From positions 1 to 64,000 of the forward strand of contig DASYXW010000071.1 in the NCBI GenBank assembly GCA_035934405.1: a DNA stretch of 64,000 nucleotides, written 5' to 3'. A program made the translations under genes and the position numbers. This stretch comes from DASYXW01 sp035934405. Its GTDB lineage: Bacteria; Acidobacteriota; Terriglobia; UBA7540. The notes beneath the pieces are model-generated. The model was given only the letters and a program-made list of their open reading frames with translations. It did not search any database and was not told the origin of the DNA. This document shows, piece after piece, positions 42,601-50,704 of the stretch. Within the stretch, counting starts at the first letter, position 1, and the number at the start of each line of letters is the position of its first letter.

Positions 42601-43038
42601 AGAGGTGTTCGCCGTCACCTGCACGGACTGGGTAGCGGAGCCGACGACGAGATGAATGGGCACGGCCGCCGTCTGATTGACGCTGAGCGTGATCCCTTCC
42701 TGGACGAACTCCTGAAACCCTTTGGCGGACGCTTCGAGGCGGTAGTGCCCGAGGGGTAGCAGGACCAACAGGTAGGCGCCCTGGCGGTCACTGACGGCGG
42801 TCCGCACGAGGCCGGTCTCCGCCTGTGTCGCTGTGACCCTTGCGCCCGGCACGGTCGCGCCGCTCGGATCAAGCACCGTGCCGCGGATGCTGCCGGTGGT
42901 CTCCTGCGCCATAAGAATGCCTGCAAACAGCAAGCTCATCCAACCCACCGCCAGACCCCAAACCAGCCACTGCACCGGATCGCCTCGATCCCGCGCGGCG
43001 CGCTGTTTCACCCATTCGCTGCGAATTGAAGATAGCAT
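39643..43038 (-). CDS. TonB-dependent receptor with carboxypeptidase-regulatory domain
   Basis: 1131 residues. After a hydrophobic segment (about 25-45, VWGLAVGWMSLLFAGILMA) comes a carboxypeptidase-regulatory-like domain (GSIRGTVLDPSGATVPGARV, about 50-130), a plug with DLPLNGRNFSQLGLLQPGV, and a long beta-barrel ending in the aromatic LKFLF. This is the Oar-like receptor family greatly expanded in Acidobacteriota; substrates are probably glycans or other large molecules. The first residues, MLSSIRSEWVKQRAAR, are nearly those of ThiC (MLPPIRSEWVKQRTAR) and precede the signal sequence, so the gene seems to have captured the 5' end of thiC. AGAGGA is 5 nt before the ATG. Confidence 0.9.
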   Translation of the reverse strand: MLSSIRSEWVKQRAARDRGDPVQWLVWGLAVGWMSLLFAGILMAQETTGSIRGTVLDPSGATVPGARVTATQAETGLVRTAVSDRQGAYLLVLLPLGHYRLEASAKGFQEFVQEGITLSVNQTAAVPIHLVVGSATQSVQVTANTSLIETADTTLGKTVGEREILDLPLNGRNFSQLGLLQPGVAPITPGLAQAGGSLRDGQPYSVNGQRPESNNFLIDGADNFNSVDGGFVLKPPIDAIAEFKILTHTANAEFGSAAGSTTNIVTRSGSNQFHGAAWEFLRNDALDAANFFENADGFAKSEYRQNQFGATLGGPIRQDKTFFFGYYEGFRNRQGETINHVRVPSLLERQGNFSQDGPLLDLCPNPPACSQPPAPFPNSTLPFIDPTAANVVQLYPLPNAADPNGVLDLYNATQILRDNDDQFGVRLDHYLSSRDTLNVRYMFLNGSRFDPLSTSGAGVPGFPVGEDHRTQNFVAQLTHSFSPSVAAVTRVAFLRNKFLFDEHLNNTSPASLGFQYQPTLGVAAGPPFIQFGGGGYASIGDPITGPRNTYENAYSASSSLTWIRGRHEMKFGGDYRRDQINAVQGIASNGFFVFIPFPVSNAFASFLIGQPLLFLQGGGDQPNGSGDLSRGLRGNALNFYAQDTYKATPRLTLNIGLRYDLPFPYAEIRNRQNLFEPGMQSQVMPDAPAGLLYPGDPGIPAGLIPAEKKAFAPRLGVAWDPTGSARWLIRAAYGIFYDPYYNGEGGPLQTPISAPPFLRTPQLMFPGNFSNPFANGNPFATKFSTPMTLLTLDPRLRLPYAQDWNLSVERSFGADWLVEIGYVGTKGTRLPRFIEDNPSLSLPGETWAGQQQNIDAQRLYCMPTAAGRCTYSSVGLISGIANSSYDALESSLRKRFGHGVSMLASYTYSKAIDDVSSFNITGSASQPVAGENDLAQNPFDLAAERGRSLFDARHRFVLSYEWALPFWRQPRTWYQRSLGDWQLNGITTFSSGTPFTVVDQSYNYDAPEITGFSSFRPNLIGNPNNGPKTPQEWFNTQAFQAINFASTPAGVYGSEGRNVVEGPGFAQWDVSAFKSIQFSESKSVQFRAELFNLFNRTNFRLPNSDISSPTFGQVQQALQPRLIQLALKFLF

Positions 43039-43116
43039 CGTGTTCCTCTAGGGAAAAATCTCGAAGATTTCGGTCAATCGTCAGTCTACAGCCTGGCCTC
43101 CGGCGAGGCAAGCCGC
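42973..43116 (-). repeat. Captured copy of the thiC leader and first codons
   Basis: Second copy of the block at 39402-39547. GCGGCTTG lies 71-78 nt before the start codon, GTAGACTGA follows, and the coding part keeps IRSEWVKQR. Divergence is greatest in the untranslated part. Confidence 0.7.
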
Positions 43117-43148
43117 CAGACGGGAAGTATCCATGGTATCTTGCCCCC

Positions 43149-44000
43149 ATGGGCGCTCAATCGTTCTCGCTCGCTTCACCTCGCCGGCGCTCGCCGGCGG
43201 CGCAGTGGCTTCGCACCTACGCCGAGTTCGCGCGCGTCGGCTTTGTGGATACGCTGGCCTACCGGCTGCGCTACTACACCGGGATCGTCACTTACTTCAT
43301 TTACGTTTCGGTCTATTACTTCATCTGGAGGGCGATTTACGCGCACAGCGCGCACATTGCGGGGTTCGATTTCAGCCAGATTCTCACCTATATTTCAGTC
43401 GGCTGGATCATTCGCTCGTTTTACTTCAACAACATCGACCAGGACCTGGCCACACAGGTGACGGAGGGCGCGCTGGTGATGAATCTCATCAAGCCTGTGA
43501 ACCTGCAACTCATGATGACGTCGCAGGCGCTGGGCCAGGCGGTGTTCCGCTTGGCGCTTTTGACCGTTCCCACCGCGGCCATCCTGTTTCTGATTTTTCC
43601 TCTGCGCTGGCCGGCCGATGGGTTGCACTTTCTCGCCTTTTTCGTCAGCGTGATTTTCAGCTTCTTCATCGTGGCCGGAATCAATTTTGCGGTGGGGACG
43701 GTGGCCATTCGGCTGAAATCGATCCTCGGGTTGCTGCGCGCCAAGTTTTTCCTGCTGGATCTTTTCTCGGGCCTGCTGCTGCCGATTTCGTTTTTTCCGC
43801 ACGCGGCCCAGTCCGCCCTGGCCGTGATGCCGTTCCAATACATCAGCTATGTCCCCGTGATGCTGTACATCGGCAAGATCTCGGGCGCCGGTATCCTGAA
43901 GGCGCTGGGCATTCAATTGTTCTGGGTGCTGGCGATGCTGGCACTGGGGAATGTGATGTGGCGATGGTCGAGCCGGAAGATCACCATTCAAGGGGGGTAG
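43149..44000 (+). CDS. ABC-2-type transporter permease, first of a pair
   Basis: 283 residues from ATG 43149. Six membrane helices are predicted, with GIVTYFIYVSVYYFIW, LALLTVPTAAILFLIFPL, FFVSVIFSFFIVAGINFAV and a C-terminal FWVLAMLALGNVMWRW. The pattern LVMNLIKPVNLQLM and IRLKSILGLLRAKFFLLDLFSGLLLPISFFP is typical of DUF990/ABC-2 permeases, which act in pairs. No ATP-binding subunit lies next to them, so a partner ATPase must be elsewhere. The start lies just outside the duplicated thiC leader that belongs to the divergent receptor gene. Substrate is unknown. Confidence 0.82.
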   Translation: MGAQSFSLASPRRRSPAAQWLRTYAEFARVGFVDTLAYRLRYYTGIVTYFIYVSVYYFIWRAIYAHSAHIAGFDFSQILTYISVGWIIRSFYFNNIDQDLATQVTEGALVMNLIKPVNLQLMMTSQALGQAVFRLALLTVPTAAILFLIFPLRWPADGLHFLAFFVSVIFSFFIVAGINFAVGTVAIRLKSILGLLRAKFFLLDLFSGLLLPISFFPHAAQSALAVMPFQYISYVPVMLYIGKISGAGILKALGIQLFWVLAMLALGNVMWRWSSRKITIQGG

Positions 44001-44047
44001 TTGTAGGGGCGCGTTTCAAACCCTCCCTACCGGGTTGGAATCTAAAG

Positions 44048-44839
44048 ATGCGAAGGCACGTCAGACTGTTCCTCCTCTATTTCGCGCAGTACGCCAAAGT
44101 GCGCCTCGCGTATAAAGCCGACTTTTTCATCGCCTTCTTTTCCTCGATGGCGGCCACCGTGATCGGGTTCGGATTCGTGCTCGTGCTCTTCACCAAGATT
44201 CCGCAACTGCAGGGCTGGTCGTTCTACGAGATCTTGTTCCTCTACGCCTTCTCGCTCATCCCGCTCGGATTCTTCAACGTGGTCAGTTGGAACCTCTACG
44301 AGTTCGGGGACATTTACATCATCCAGGGGCGATTCGACCGCATCCTGTTGCGGCCTGTGAACACATTGTTCCAGGTGCTTTTTGAGAAGTTCCGCATCGA
44401 GTCGCTGCAGGAAGTCGCCACCGGCGTCGTCATTCTCGTGATTTGCGTGCGGCATCTCCGCGCCGCCTGGACTTGGACCGACTGGCTGTGGTTTCCGTTG
44501 ATGGTCCTGTGCGGCGCGCTGATTTACCTCGCCGTGTTTCTCTCGCTCACGGCGGTCTCGTTCTGGTTTGAAGACCGCGTCGGCATCGTGCCGCCGGTGT
44601 TCAACATGCTCACCTTTGGGCGCTATCCGCTCACCATATACAACGTGTTCATCCAGTTCATGCTGAGCTGGATTATCCCGTTCGGGTTTGCCTCGTTCTA
44701 TCCGACCACCCATTTTCTGCGGCGCGCCGACTTTGCCTCGTACTTCTATCTTGTGCCCGTGGTTGCCACCGCGTTCTCCACGCTCGCCGTGATCGTCTGG
44801 AACCGGGGCGTGGAGAACTACAGCAGCACAGGATCGTGA
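44048..44839 (+). CDS. ABC-2-type transporter permease, second of a pair
   Basis: 263 residues from ATG 44048. Predicted helices include FFIAFFSSMAATVIGFGFVL, FPLMVLCGALIYLAVFLSL and FYLVPVVATAFSTLAVIVW. The motif IYIIQGRFDRILLRPVNTLFQV is the hallmark of the second DUF990-type permease. It lies 47 bp after the first permease and is surely co-transcribed. A larger frame covering the first gene is a shadow in another phase. Heptanucleotide arrays at 44844 and 44892 follow the stop and could fold as a two-way terminator. Confidence 0.82.
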   Translation: MRRHVRLFLLYFAQYAKVRLAYKADFFIAFFSSMAATVIGFGFVLVLFTKIPQLQGWSFYEILFLYAFSLIPLGFFNVVSWNLYEFGDIYIIQGRFDRILLRPVNTLFQVLFEKFRIESLQEVATGVVILVICVRHLRAAWTWTDWLWFPLMVLCGALIYLAVFLSLTAVSFWFEDRVGIVPPVFNMLTFGRYPLTIYNVFIQFMLSWIIPFGFASFYPTTHFLRRADFASYFYLVPVVATAFSTLAVIVWNRGVENYSSTGS

Positions 44840-44843
44840 AAAA

Positions 44844-44940
44844 GTAGTGGCTAGTGGCTAGACTTGCGCGGGCACACTGCCCGCTGTTTCTAACCACTAG
44901 CCACTCGCCACTAGCCACTGCCTTCTAGCCACTAGTTACT
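44844..44940. repeat. Heptanucleotide array C, inverted pair between convergent genes
   Basis: The left arm has GTAGTGG, CTAGTGG, CTAGACT (44844-44864); the right arm has AACCACT, AGCCACT, CGCCACT, AGCCACT, GCCTTCT, AGCCACT, AGTTACT (44892-44940). The arms are reverse complements and could form a long hairpin. The last unit runs into the stop of the gene at 44936. Confidence 0.75.
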
Positions 44941-45991
44941 TGATCGCGCTGATGGCTCCGAACGTTCCGTTGGCATAGTTACCCGAGCCCGCGGTAAAGA
45001 AGAGCGTGTTTTGTCCGCCGTTTTGAGAATTGCCCGCGCCAAACGCGATGGCCCAGAGCTGGTTGATTTGAATCACCTGGCCGTTCGACGTTTTCAGTTG
45101 ACCGAGGAGTTTTCCGCTGGACCGGCTGAAGGCGCCGATCTGGCCGTTCGACGTGTTGTTGCCGACCAGTACGGAATTGCCCAACGATCCGAAGCTGGGC
45201 GGAGCGATCGCCAGGCCCCAGGGCTGGTTCAGTGTACCGCCGGACGTGAAGGTCCTGACGAAGTTACCGGCGGTGTCGAAGATATCCACGAAGCCACCCA
45301 CCGCGTTGTTGTTGCCGGCGTAAGTGACGTAGAGTTGGCCGTTGAGATTCTGGACGTTGAACACCGAAAACGTGGGAGGGACGTTGGGATCCGTGAACGA
45401 GCTCACAAAGTTGAACGTCCCGTCGTAGATGTCCACCTTGTTGTTGGCGTTGTCGGCGGCGTAAATGAAGTTCGCGCCGTTGCTGACGCCGATGGCCAAG
45501 CCGGTGTAGCTCGCGCCCGTGCCCGAGTTGTCCACGGCCACCACGGCGGTCGAGAAGTTCACCGACGGCGCCCAGCCGCTGATGGTGCCATCGAGCGTGG
45601 CGAAAATGAAATTGGCGGCGCCGGACTTGCCGTTCTGCGTCACCACGAAATCCGTCGTGGTGTTCTCCACGATTCCAGTCGGCGTACCCGCCCCGGTGCC
45701 CGTGGCCGGAGGGACGGTCACCACCAGCCCCTGGATGGCGCCAGTGCCGGTATACAGCGTAGAAAGCCCGCTGCCATTGTCCGAAACCCAGAAGGGCCCC
45801 GACGGATCGAAGGCGATTCCCCAGGGATTCACCAGATTCGGATCCTGCACCTGCGCCCCGGGTTGATTCGAGACCAAGCGAGCCACTTTGTATTGCGCTG
45901 CCGCCTCGCTCACGAACGATGGCAGGAAGCACGCCGCCATAATCAGCGAGAAAACGAAGGCTGCTTTTCCAAGAAATCTTTGCACGGTCAT
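44936..45991 (-). CDS. TIGR03118-family secreted beta-propeller protein
   Basis: 351 residues. Signal peptide at about 8-32 (FSLIMAACFLPSFVSEAAA), followed by YKVARLVSNQPG and the strongly conserved DPNLVNPWGIAFDPSGPFWVSDNGSGLSTLY, which defines the TIGR03118 group of NHL-like propellers in Acidobacteriota and Planctomycetota. Repeats such as GTLNQPWGLAIAPPSFG follow. AGGAGAGCAG precedes the ATG. Function is unknown; secretion is likely. The stop codon and last bases overlap heptanucleotide array C. Confidence 0.85.
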   Translation of the reverse strand: MTVQRFLGKAAFVFSLIMAACFLPSFVSEAAAQYKVARLVSNQPGAQVQDPNLVNPWGIAFDPSGPFWVSDNGSGLSTLYTGTGAIQGLVVTVPPATGTGAGTPTGIVENTTTDFVVTQNGKSGAANFIFATLDGTISGWAPSVNFSTAVVAVDNSGTGASYTGLAIGVSNGANFIYAADNANNKVDIYDGTFNFVSSFTDPNVPPTFSVFNVQNLNGQLYVTYAGNNNAVGGFVDIFDTAGNFVRTFTSGGTLNQPWGLAIAPPSFGSLGNSVLVGNNTSNGQIGAFSRSSGKLLGQLKTSNGQVIQINQLWAIAFGAGNSQNGGQNTLFFTAGSGNYANGTFGAISAIK

Positions 45992-46616
45992 TCTGCTCTC
46001 CTATGAGGGTGTGAGGTCGAGCCGCGCCCCGAGCGACGCGACATCAAAACTTGCCTGCCCGCCTCCAGGAGAGATGATCCGCTGCTTCCTGAAATCGTTT
46101 GTCAGGAAGGTCTCTCGCAAATGTAAACTTTTGGTCAGCCCATGGGCGCCTCCAAGCTATCCAATTGGTTAGCCCACCACCGGACGACTATCCGATCAGA
46201 TAGCTCCTGTCGGGCCCGCCTCCCGTCCTGGGCGCCAGGTCTCCGCGCAAGTTCATGCACCATAATGCCTTGCGAGATTCTCCTGGTAGGCTCGTAGTTG
46301 GCCGCCTGCATGCTCCTGAGTAACGCAGTTAACGCCGCCCGATTTGAGGGGTGTTGGAGGGCGGCATGGAAGGGTATCGCCACCTCCAGTGATGGAGGCG
46401 CATCGCGTCAGTGAGCCCAGGTAGTTAGGGCGATGACCGGGCGGGACTGACCTCCGTGGCAGAGCGACGCTAAGGCGCGCGGCACGAGGCCAAGTCCCGC
46501 CCCACTTTTTCGATCTACTCAGCTTGACGCGAGAAGGCGACCGGCGTATGGTTTTTCCAGTAGAGGTGAAGTTGATATCGGAAATTGCCACTGAATAGTC
46601 CTACCGAGAGGCACCT
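45992..46616. other. Long intergenic region without a recognised gene
   Basis: About 620 bp. A minus-strand open frame at 46135-46383 (82 residues, starting MAIPFHAAL) is the only candidate; it has no recognised motif and is overlapped by other open frames, so I do not call it. GAGAGG near 46604 serves the gene at 46617. Nothing else stands out. Confidence 0.45.
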
Positions 46617-48941
46617 ATGTTCAGGCGGTATGTCGCACCCGCGTTGCTGTGGGCATGCGCAATCGGCGAAGGCTTTTCTGGCCAAGTTCCCGCCAAGGTC
46701 GATTTCGGCCGTGATGTCCTGCCGGTTTTTCGACAAAACTGCATTGAGTGTCACGGGCCGGCGCGGCAAATGAACGGAATGCGGCTCGACCGGAGAAGCT
46801 CCGTGTTTATGAAAGGTCGTCGCCGCGTAGTGCCGGGCAGCATCGAAAACAGTTTCCTCTATTACCGGCTGACCGGGACCAGATTTGGGATGCAAATGCC
46901 GCCCTCAGGTCCTCTCAGTGCGGAACAGATCGCTACGATCAAGGCCTGGATCGACCAAGGCGCCGAATGGCCTGACGCTCTTGCCAACGAAGCCGATCTT
47001 CCTCCGTTGAATCCCCAAGCAGTCTCCCTGGTCGAGGCGTTGCACGCCGGCGATCTGAAAACCTTCATGAAGTTTGTTGCGGAGGACCCGACGCTCCTTA
47101 ACGCCCGGGGCCCGGAAGGCTCAACGCCCTTCATGTATGCGGTCCTCTATCTCGACGCGGCGACGCTGGAACAATTGCTGAAAAAAGGCGCTGACCCCAA
47201 TTTGCGCAACGATGCCAAGGCCACTGCGCTGATGTGGGCCGCAACGAGCATCGAGAAGACTCGCGTCTTGTTGGCTCACGGAGCAGACGTAAATGCGCGT
47301 TCGGATGATGCCCGAACCCCCTTGATGATCGCGGCAGGTCATCCCGGCGGTACAGCGATCGTCAAGCTTCTGCTCAATCATGGCGCCAATCCGAACCCTA
47401 CCGAGAATCCGCTCACGGAGAATTCACCGCTCATCCAGGCCGCCCTCGCCGCTGCCCCCGAAAGCATGCAGATGCTGATCGATCGCGGCGCCAACGTAAA
47501 AGACGCGGGTGGCCCGGCGCTGGCAATGGCCATTACGACGGATTGTCGAAAATGTGTGAACCTTCTGGTTGCGAAGAACCTCGACAAAAGTGCCTACACT
47601 TTTGCGCTCTTGGGGTCTGCCTCACTTTCCGGCGACGTGGACACAATCCGATTGCTGCTCGACCACGGTGCCAATGTCAATGCCGTTGATCGGCTCGGGC
47701 GCACGGCGCTCATGCATGCCGTGGTCTCGGATGTTATGCCTTTAGATGGCGTGAAACTGCTCATCGAACGCGGCGCCGACATCAATGCCAAGAGCCAACA
47801 TGTGCAATCGGGCGATTCGGGCCAGACCGTGCTGGAGATCGCCAGGCTGCGCGGCGAAACTCCCCTTGTCAACCTCTTGGAAAAATCCGGCGCCACGGGC
47901 GCGCCTCGGCTGGTTCCTGTGCTGAGCGTCCAACACACCAACACGATCCAGAATGCGATTCAGCGCAGTCTTCCTTTGCTGCAACGTAGCGACGCCAATT
48001 TTGCTTCGAAATCGGGCTGCATCTCCTGCCACAATAACAGCCTCGCGGCCATGACCGTTGGTCTCGCGCGAAAGAATCGCTTCGGCGTCGACGAGTCAAT
48101 CGCGGCGCAGCAGGTCAAAGCCAATGTCGCGTATCTTGAGGATCACCGTGAAACGCTGCACCAGGGTTTCTTCGCAGGCCAGTCCAGCGGCGCCGAGGCG
48201 TTTGGAGACACCTTCGGCGCGAGTGTCCTCAGCTACATTCTTGTGGGACTCGATGCGGAGCATTACAAGCCCGATCTGAATACCGACGCGGTTACCATGT
48301 ACCTCAAGTCGCGCCAAATGCCCGATGGGCACTGGGCCTATCCGGCCGGCGATGCACGGCCGCCACTGTGCTCGGATTACATCGGGCAGACCGCACTCGC
48401 CATGCGCGCACTGCAGCTTTACGCGCCCGGAGTCGAGAGGGCGGAATACGAAGAATCGGTCCGGCTTGCGGCGGCATGGCTGGTGAAGACCGAGCCGAGG
48501 ACCAATGAGGACCGGGTTTGGCGGCTTCTGGGTTTAGCGTGGGCCGCGAAGGATAAGGGCGCAACCCAGCAAGCCCTGCGCGAATTGCTGGCTCTGCAGC
48601 GGTCCGACGGCGGTTGGTCCGACCTCCCTGCGACGGAAAGCAACGCCTATGAAACTGGGAGGGCCCTGGTGGCGCTGCACACCGCCGGGCTTCCAGTCTC
48701 CGACCCCGCTTACGAACGCGGCGTGCAGTTCCTGCTGAACACGCAAGTGGAGGATGGCTCGTGGCATGTCAAAACGCGAGCGTTGGGGCTCCAGCCGTAT
48801 TTCGAGAATGGCTTCCCGCACGGCGTCGATCAATTTATTTCTGCCGCCGGCACAGGCTGGGCGACGATGGCGCTCACGCTGGCTTCGCAAGCCCCCCCGG
48901 CCGGTTCAACATCTATTGCGCGTATTGCGCGGTTGCACTGA
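46617..48941 (+). CDS. Fusion of cytochrome c-like, ankyrin and terpene-cyclase-like repeat domains
   Basis: 774 residues with a short signal peptide. Residues about 26-115 form a planctomycete-type cytochrome c-like domain with the haem motif CIECH at 42-46 (FRQNCIECHGPA). Residues about 130-435 hold around seven ankyrin repeats (LLLNHGANPNPTE, LLIERGADINAKS). A second haem motif, CISCH, is at 468-472. Residues about 545-760 contain QMPDGHW, QRSDGGW and QVEDGSW, the QxxDGxW motif of squalene-hopene cyclase-type alpha toroids. No catalytic DXDD motif is seen, so cyclase activity is unlikely. GAGAGG lies 7 nt upstream. The protein may be a periplasmic redox scaffold. Confidence 0.75.
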   Translation: MFRRYVAPALLWACAIGEGFSGQVPAKVDFGRDVLPVFRQNCIECHGPARQMNGMRLDRRSSVFMKGRRRVVPGSIENSFLYYRLTGTRFGMQMPPSGPLSAEQIATIKAWIDQGAEWPDALANEADLPPLNPQAVSLVEALHAGDLKTFMKFVAEDPTLLNARGPEGSTPFMYAVLYLDAATLEQLLKKGADPNLRNDAKATALMWAATSIEKTRVLLAHGADVNARSDDARTPLMIAAGHPGGTAIVKLLLNHGANPNPTENPLTENSPLIQAALAAAPESMQMLIDRGANVKDAGGPALAMAITTDCRKCVNLLVAKNLDKSAYTFALLGSASLSGDVDTIRLLLDHGANVNAVDRLGRTALMHAVVSDVMPLDGVKLLIERGADINAKSQHVQSGDSGQTVLEIARLRGETPLVNLLEKSGATGAPRLVPVLSVQHTNTIQNAIQRSLPLLQRSDANFASKSGCISCHNNSLAAMTVGLARKNRFGVDESIAAQQVKANVAYLEDHRETLHQGFFAGQSSGAEAFGDTFGASVLSYILVGLDAEHYKPDLNTDAVTMYLKSRQMPDGHWAYPAGDARPPLCSDYIGQTALAMRALQLYAPGVERAEYEESVRLAAAWLVKTEPRTNEDRVWRLLGLAWAAKDKGATQQALRELLALQRSDGGWSDLPATESNAYETGRALVALHTAGLPVSDPAYERGVQFLLNTQVEDGSWHVKTRALGLQPYFENGFPHGVDQFISAAGTGWATMALTLASQAPPAGSTSIARIARLH

Positions 48942-49062
48942 GAGGAAGGGCGTAGCGCAAGATTCGTTCTGCAAATCTTGCGGCTTTCGCAGATTTCTGC
49001 CCGCCTGGAAAACCCGCAAGCCCGAACTGCGGGACTTGCGTTACATCTCGACACAGGAAGCA

Positions 49063-49085
49063 CCGGCGAACGCGCCGGGATTTTT
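49063..49085 (+). terminator. Terminator downstream of the fusion gene
   Basis: CCGGCG, loop AACG, CGCCGG, then GA and five T. It lies about 120 nt after the stop of the gene at 46617. Confidence 0.5.
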
Positions 49086-49149
49086 CAGCCTGAGTCTCAG
49101 GAATCCGTGATGGATGACCTGGTAACACTCGCAGGATGCTGATTCCAGC

Positions 49150-50529
49150 TCAGTGTGCTGCCTGAGCCTCCGTCGCATCGTCCAACCCATATTCCTTCAG
49201 CTTGCGGTAAATCGTCGTCTTGCCGATCCCGAGCAACTTGGCGGCGCGCTGCCGATCGCCGCCGGCGGCTTCAAGCGCCTGCACGATGGCGCGGCGTTCG
49301 AGATCCTGCAGCGTGGCTGAACTCTTGCCTTTCGAACTCGCGTCTGCCTCAAAGGCCCCGCCGGAGCGCAAGCCCGACGGCAGGTCGCGCACCTCAATCA
49401 CGGGGCCGGATCCCAGCGCCAGCGCCCGCTGAATACAGTTCTCAAGCTCCCGGACGTTTCCCGGCCACTCGTAATTCATCAGGCGGCTCAATACTTCGGG
49501 CGAAAATCCTGTGACTTCGGCGGCAGGTTCCTTGAACCGCTGGATGAAGGAGTGAACTAGCGCCGGAATGTCGCTGGGACGGTCGCGCAAGGGCGGGACG
49601 CGGATGGTGACCACGTTCAGGCGAAAGTACAAGTCCTTTCGGAAATTGCCCTTTTCGATGGCATCTTCAACGTTGATATTGGTGGCCGCCAGGATGCGCG
49701 CCTCGAGCGGTACGCGGTCGTTCCCGCCGAGCGGCCGGATCTCACGCTCCTGCAGCGCCCGCAGCAGCTTCGATTGCAGCTCCACCGGCAGCTCGCCGAT
49801 TTCGTCCAGGAACACGGTGCCGCCGCGCGCTTCCGCCAGCAGCCCGGGACGCGCCTGCACGGCGCCGGTGAACGCGCCCTTCACGTGTCCGAAGAGCTCG
49901 CTCTCGATCAGCGTGGGCGTAAGCGCTCCGCAATCGACCGGCACAAACGGCAGCTCGCGCCAGGGGCCGTAGGTATGGATGGCGCGCGCCACCAGCTCCT
50001 TGCCCGTCCCGCTCTCGCCCAGAACGAGCACCGGATGGCGCTTCTCGGCCACCCGCAGGATCATCTGGTAGACCTTCTGCATGGCCGCGGACGCGCCAAT
50101 CAGCCGCCCCAGGCCTTGCTCGCTCTTCACCCTTTCGCGCAGGCGCCGGTTCTCGTCGGCCGCCTCGCGTTTTTCGCCGAGCCGCGCGAACAGCCGCTTC
50201 AGTTCATGCACGTCGAAAGGCTTGGTGATGTAGTCATAGGCGCCGAGCTTCACCGCCTCCACCGCCTGCGGAATCGTCCCGTAGCCAGTCATCACCAGCA
50301 CATCGGTCGAGGGATATTCCTCGCGGACGGTCTTCAGCAACTCGATTCCGCCCATGCCGGGCATCTGAACGTCGGTAAGCACCACGTCGATGCGTCCTGT
50401 TTTAAGGATGGGCAGCGCCGTCGCGCCCGAATCCGCTGTCGTGATTTCGAAGCCGAGACCGCCCAGCACCTCCACGCAAAGGTCGCGCACCCGAGCTTCG
50501 TCGTCCACCACCAGCACTGCGGTCTGCAT
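49150..50529 (-). CDS. NtrC-family sigma-54-dependent response regulator
   Basis: 459 residues from ATG 50529 (AAGGA 5 nt upstream; an ATG two codons earlier lacks room). The receiver domain has the acidic pair in LVVDDE, phosphorylated Asp53 in LTDVQMPG, and Lys in ITKPFD. The AAA+ domain has Walker A GESGTGKE at 171-178 and the sigma-54 contact GAFTGA at 218-223, both intact. The C-terminal Fis-type helix-turn-helix (RQRAAKLLGIGKTTIYRKL) binds DNA. It activates sigma-54 promoters in response to a sensor kinase, but none is adjacent, so its signal is unknown. Confidence 0.93.
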   Translation of the reverse strand: MQTAVLVVDDEARVRDLCVEVLGGLGFEITTADSGATALPILKTGRIDVVLTDVQMPGMGGIELLKTVREEYPSTDVLVMTGYGTIPQAVEAVKLGAYDYITKPFDVHELKRLFARLGEKREAADENRRLRERVKSEQGLGRLIGASAAMQKVYQMILRVAEKRHPVLVLGESGTGKELVARAIHTYGPWRELPFVPVDCGALTPTLIESELFGHVKGAFTGAVQARPGLLAEARGGTVFLDEIGELPVELQSKLLRALQEREIRPLGGNDRVPLEARILAATNINVEDAIEKGNFRKDLYFRLNVVTIRVPPLRDRPSDIPALVHSFIQRFKEPAAEVTGFSPEVLSRLMNYEWPGNVRELENCIQRALALGSGPVIEVRDLPSGLRSGGAFEADASSKGKSSATLQDLERRAIVQALEAAGGDRQRAAKLLGIGKTTIYRKLKEYGLDDATEAQAAH

Positions 50530-50704
50530 GGCCATCCTTCAGCCAGCATAGTTCACAAAAGCTTAAGTGTAAAGATAGTTCTCTACTTCCGGGTTATCCC
50601 GCTTGGTCCGAGCCTTCCGCCGCCGCGGTTGTCAACGCCGCGTCCGGCTTGTTACAGTGGAACGCTCGGAAAGCAAGGATGCCAATCACCAAGCGGCCAA
50701 CCCC

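Noticed and set aside
46135..46383. 82-residue minus-strand gene
   Set aside because: No motif, no good ribosome site, and overlapping open frames on both strands.
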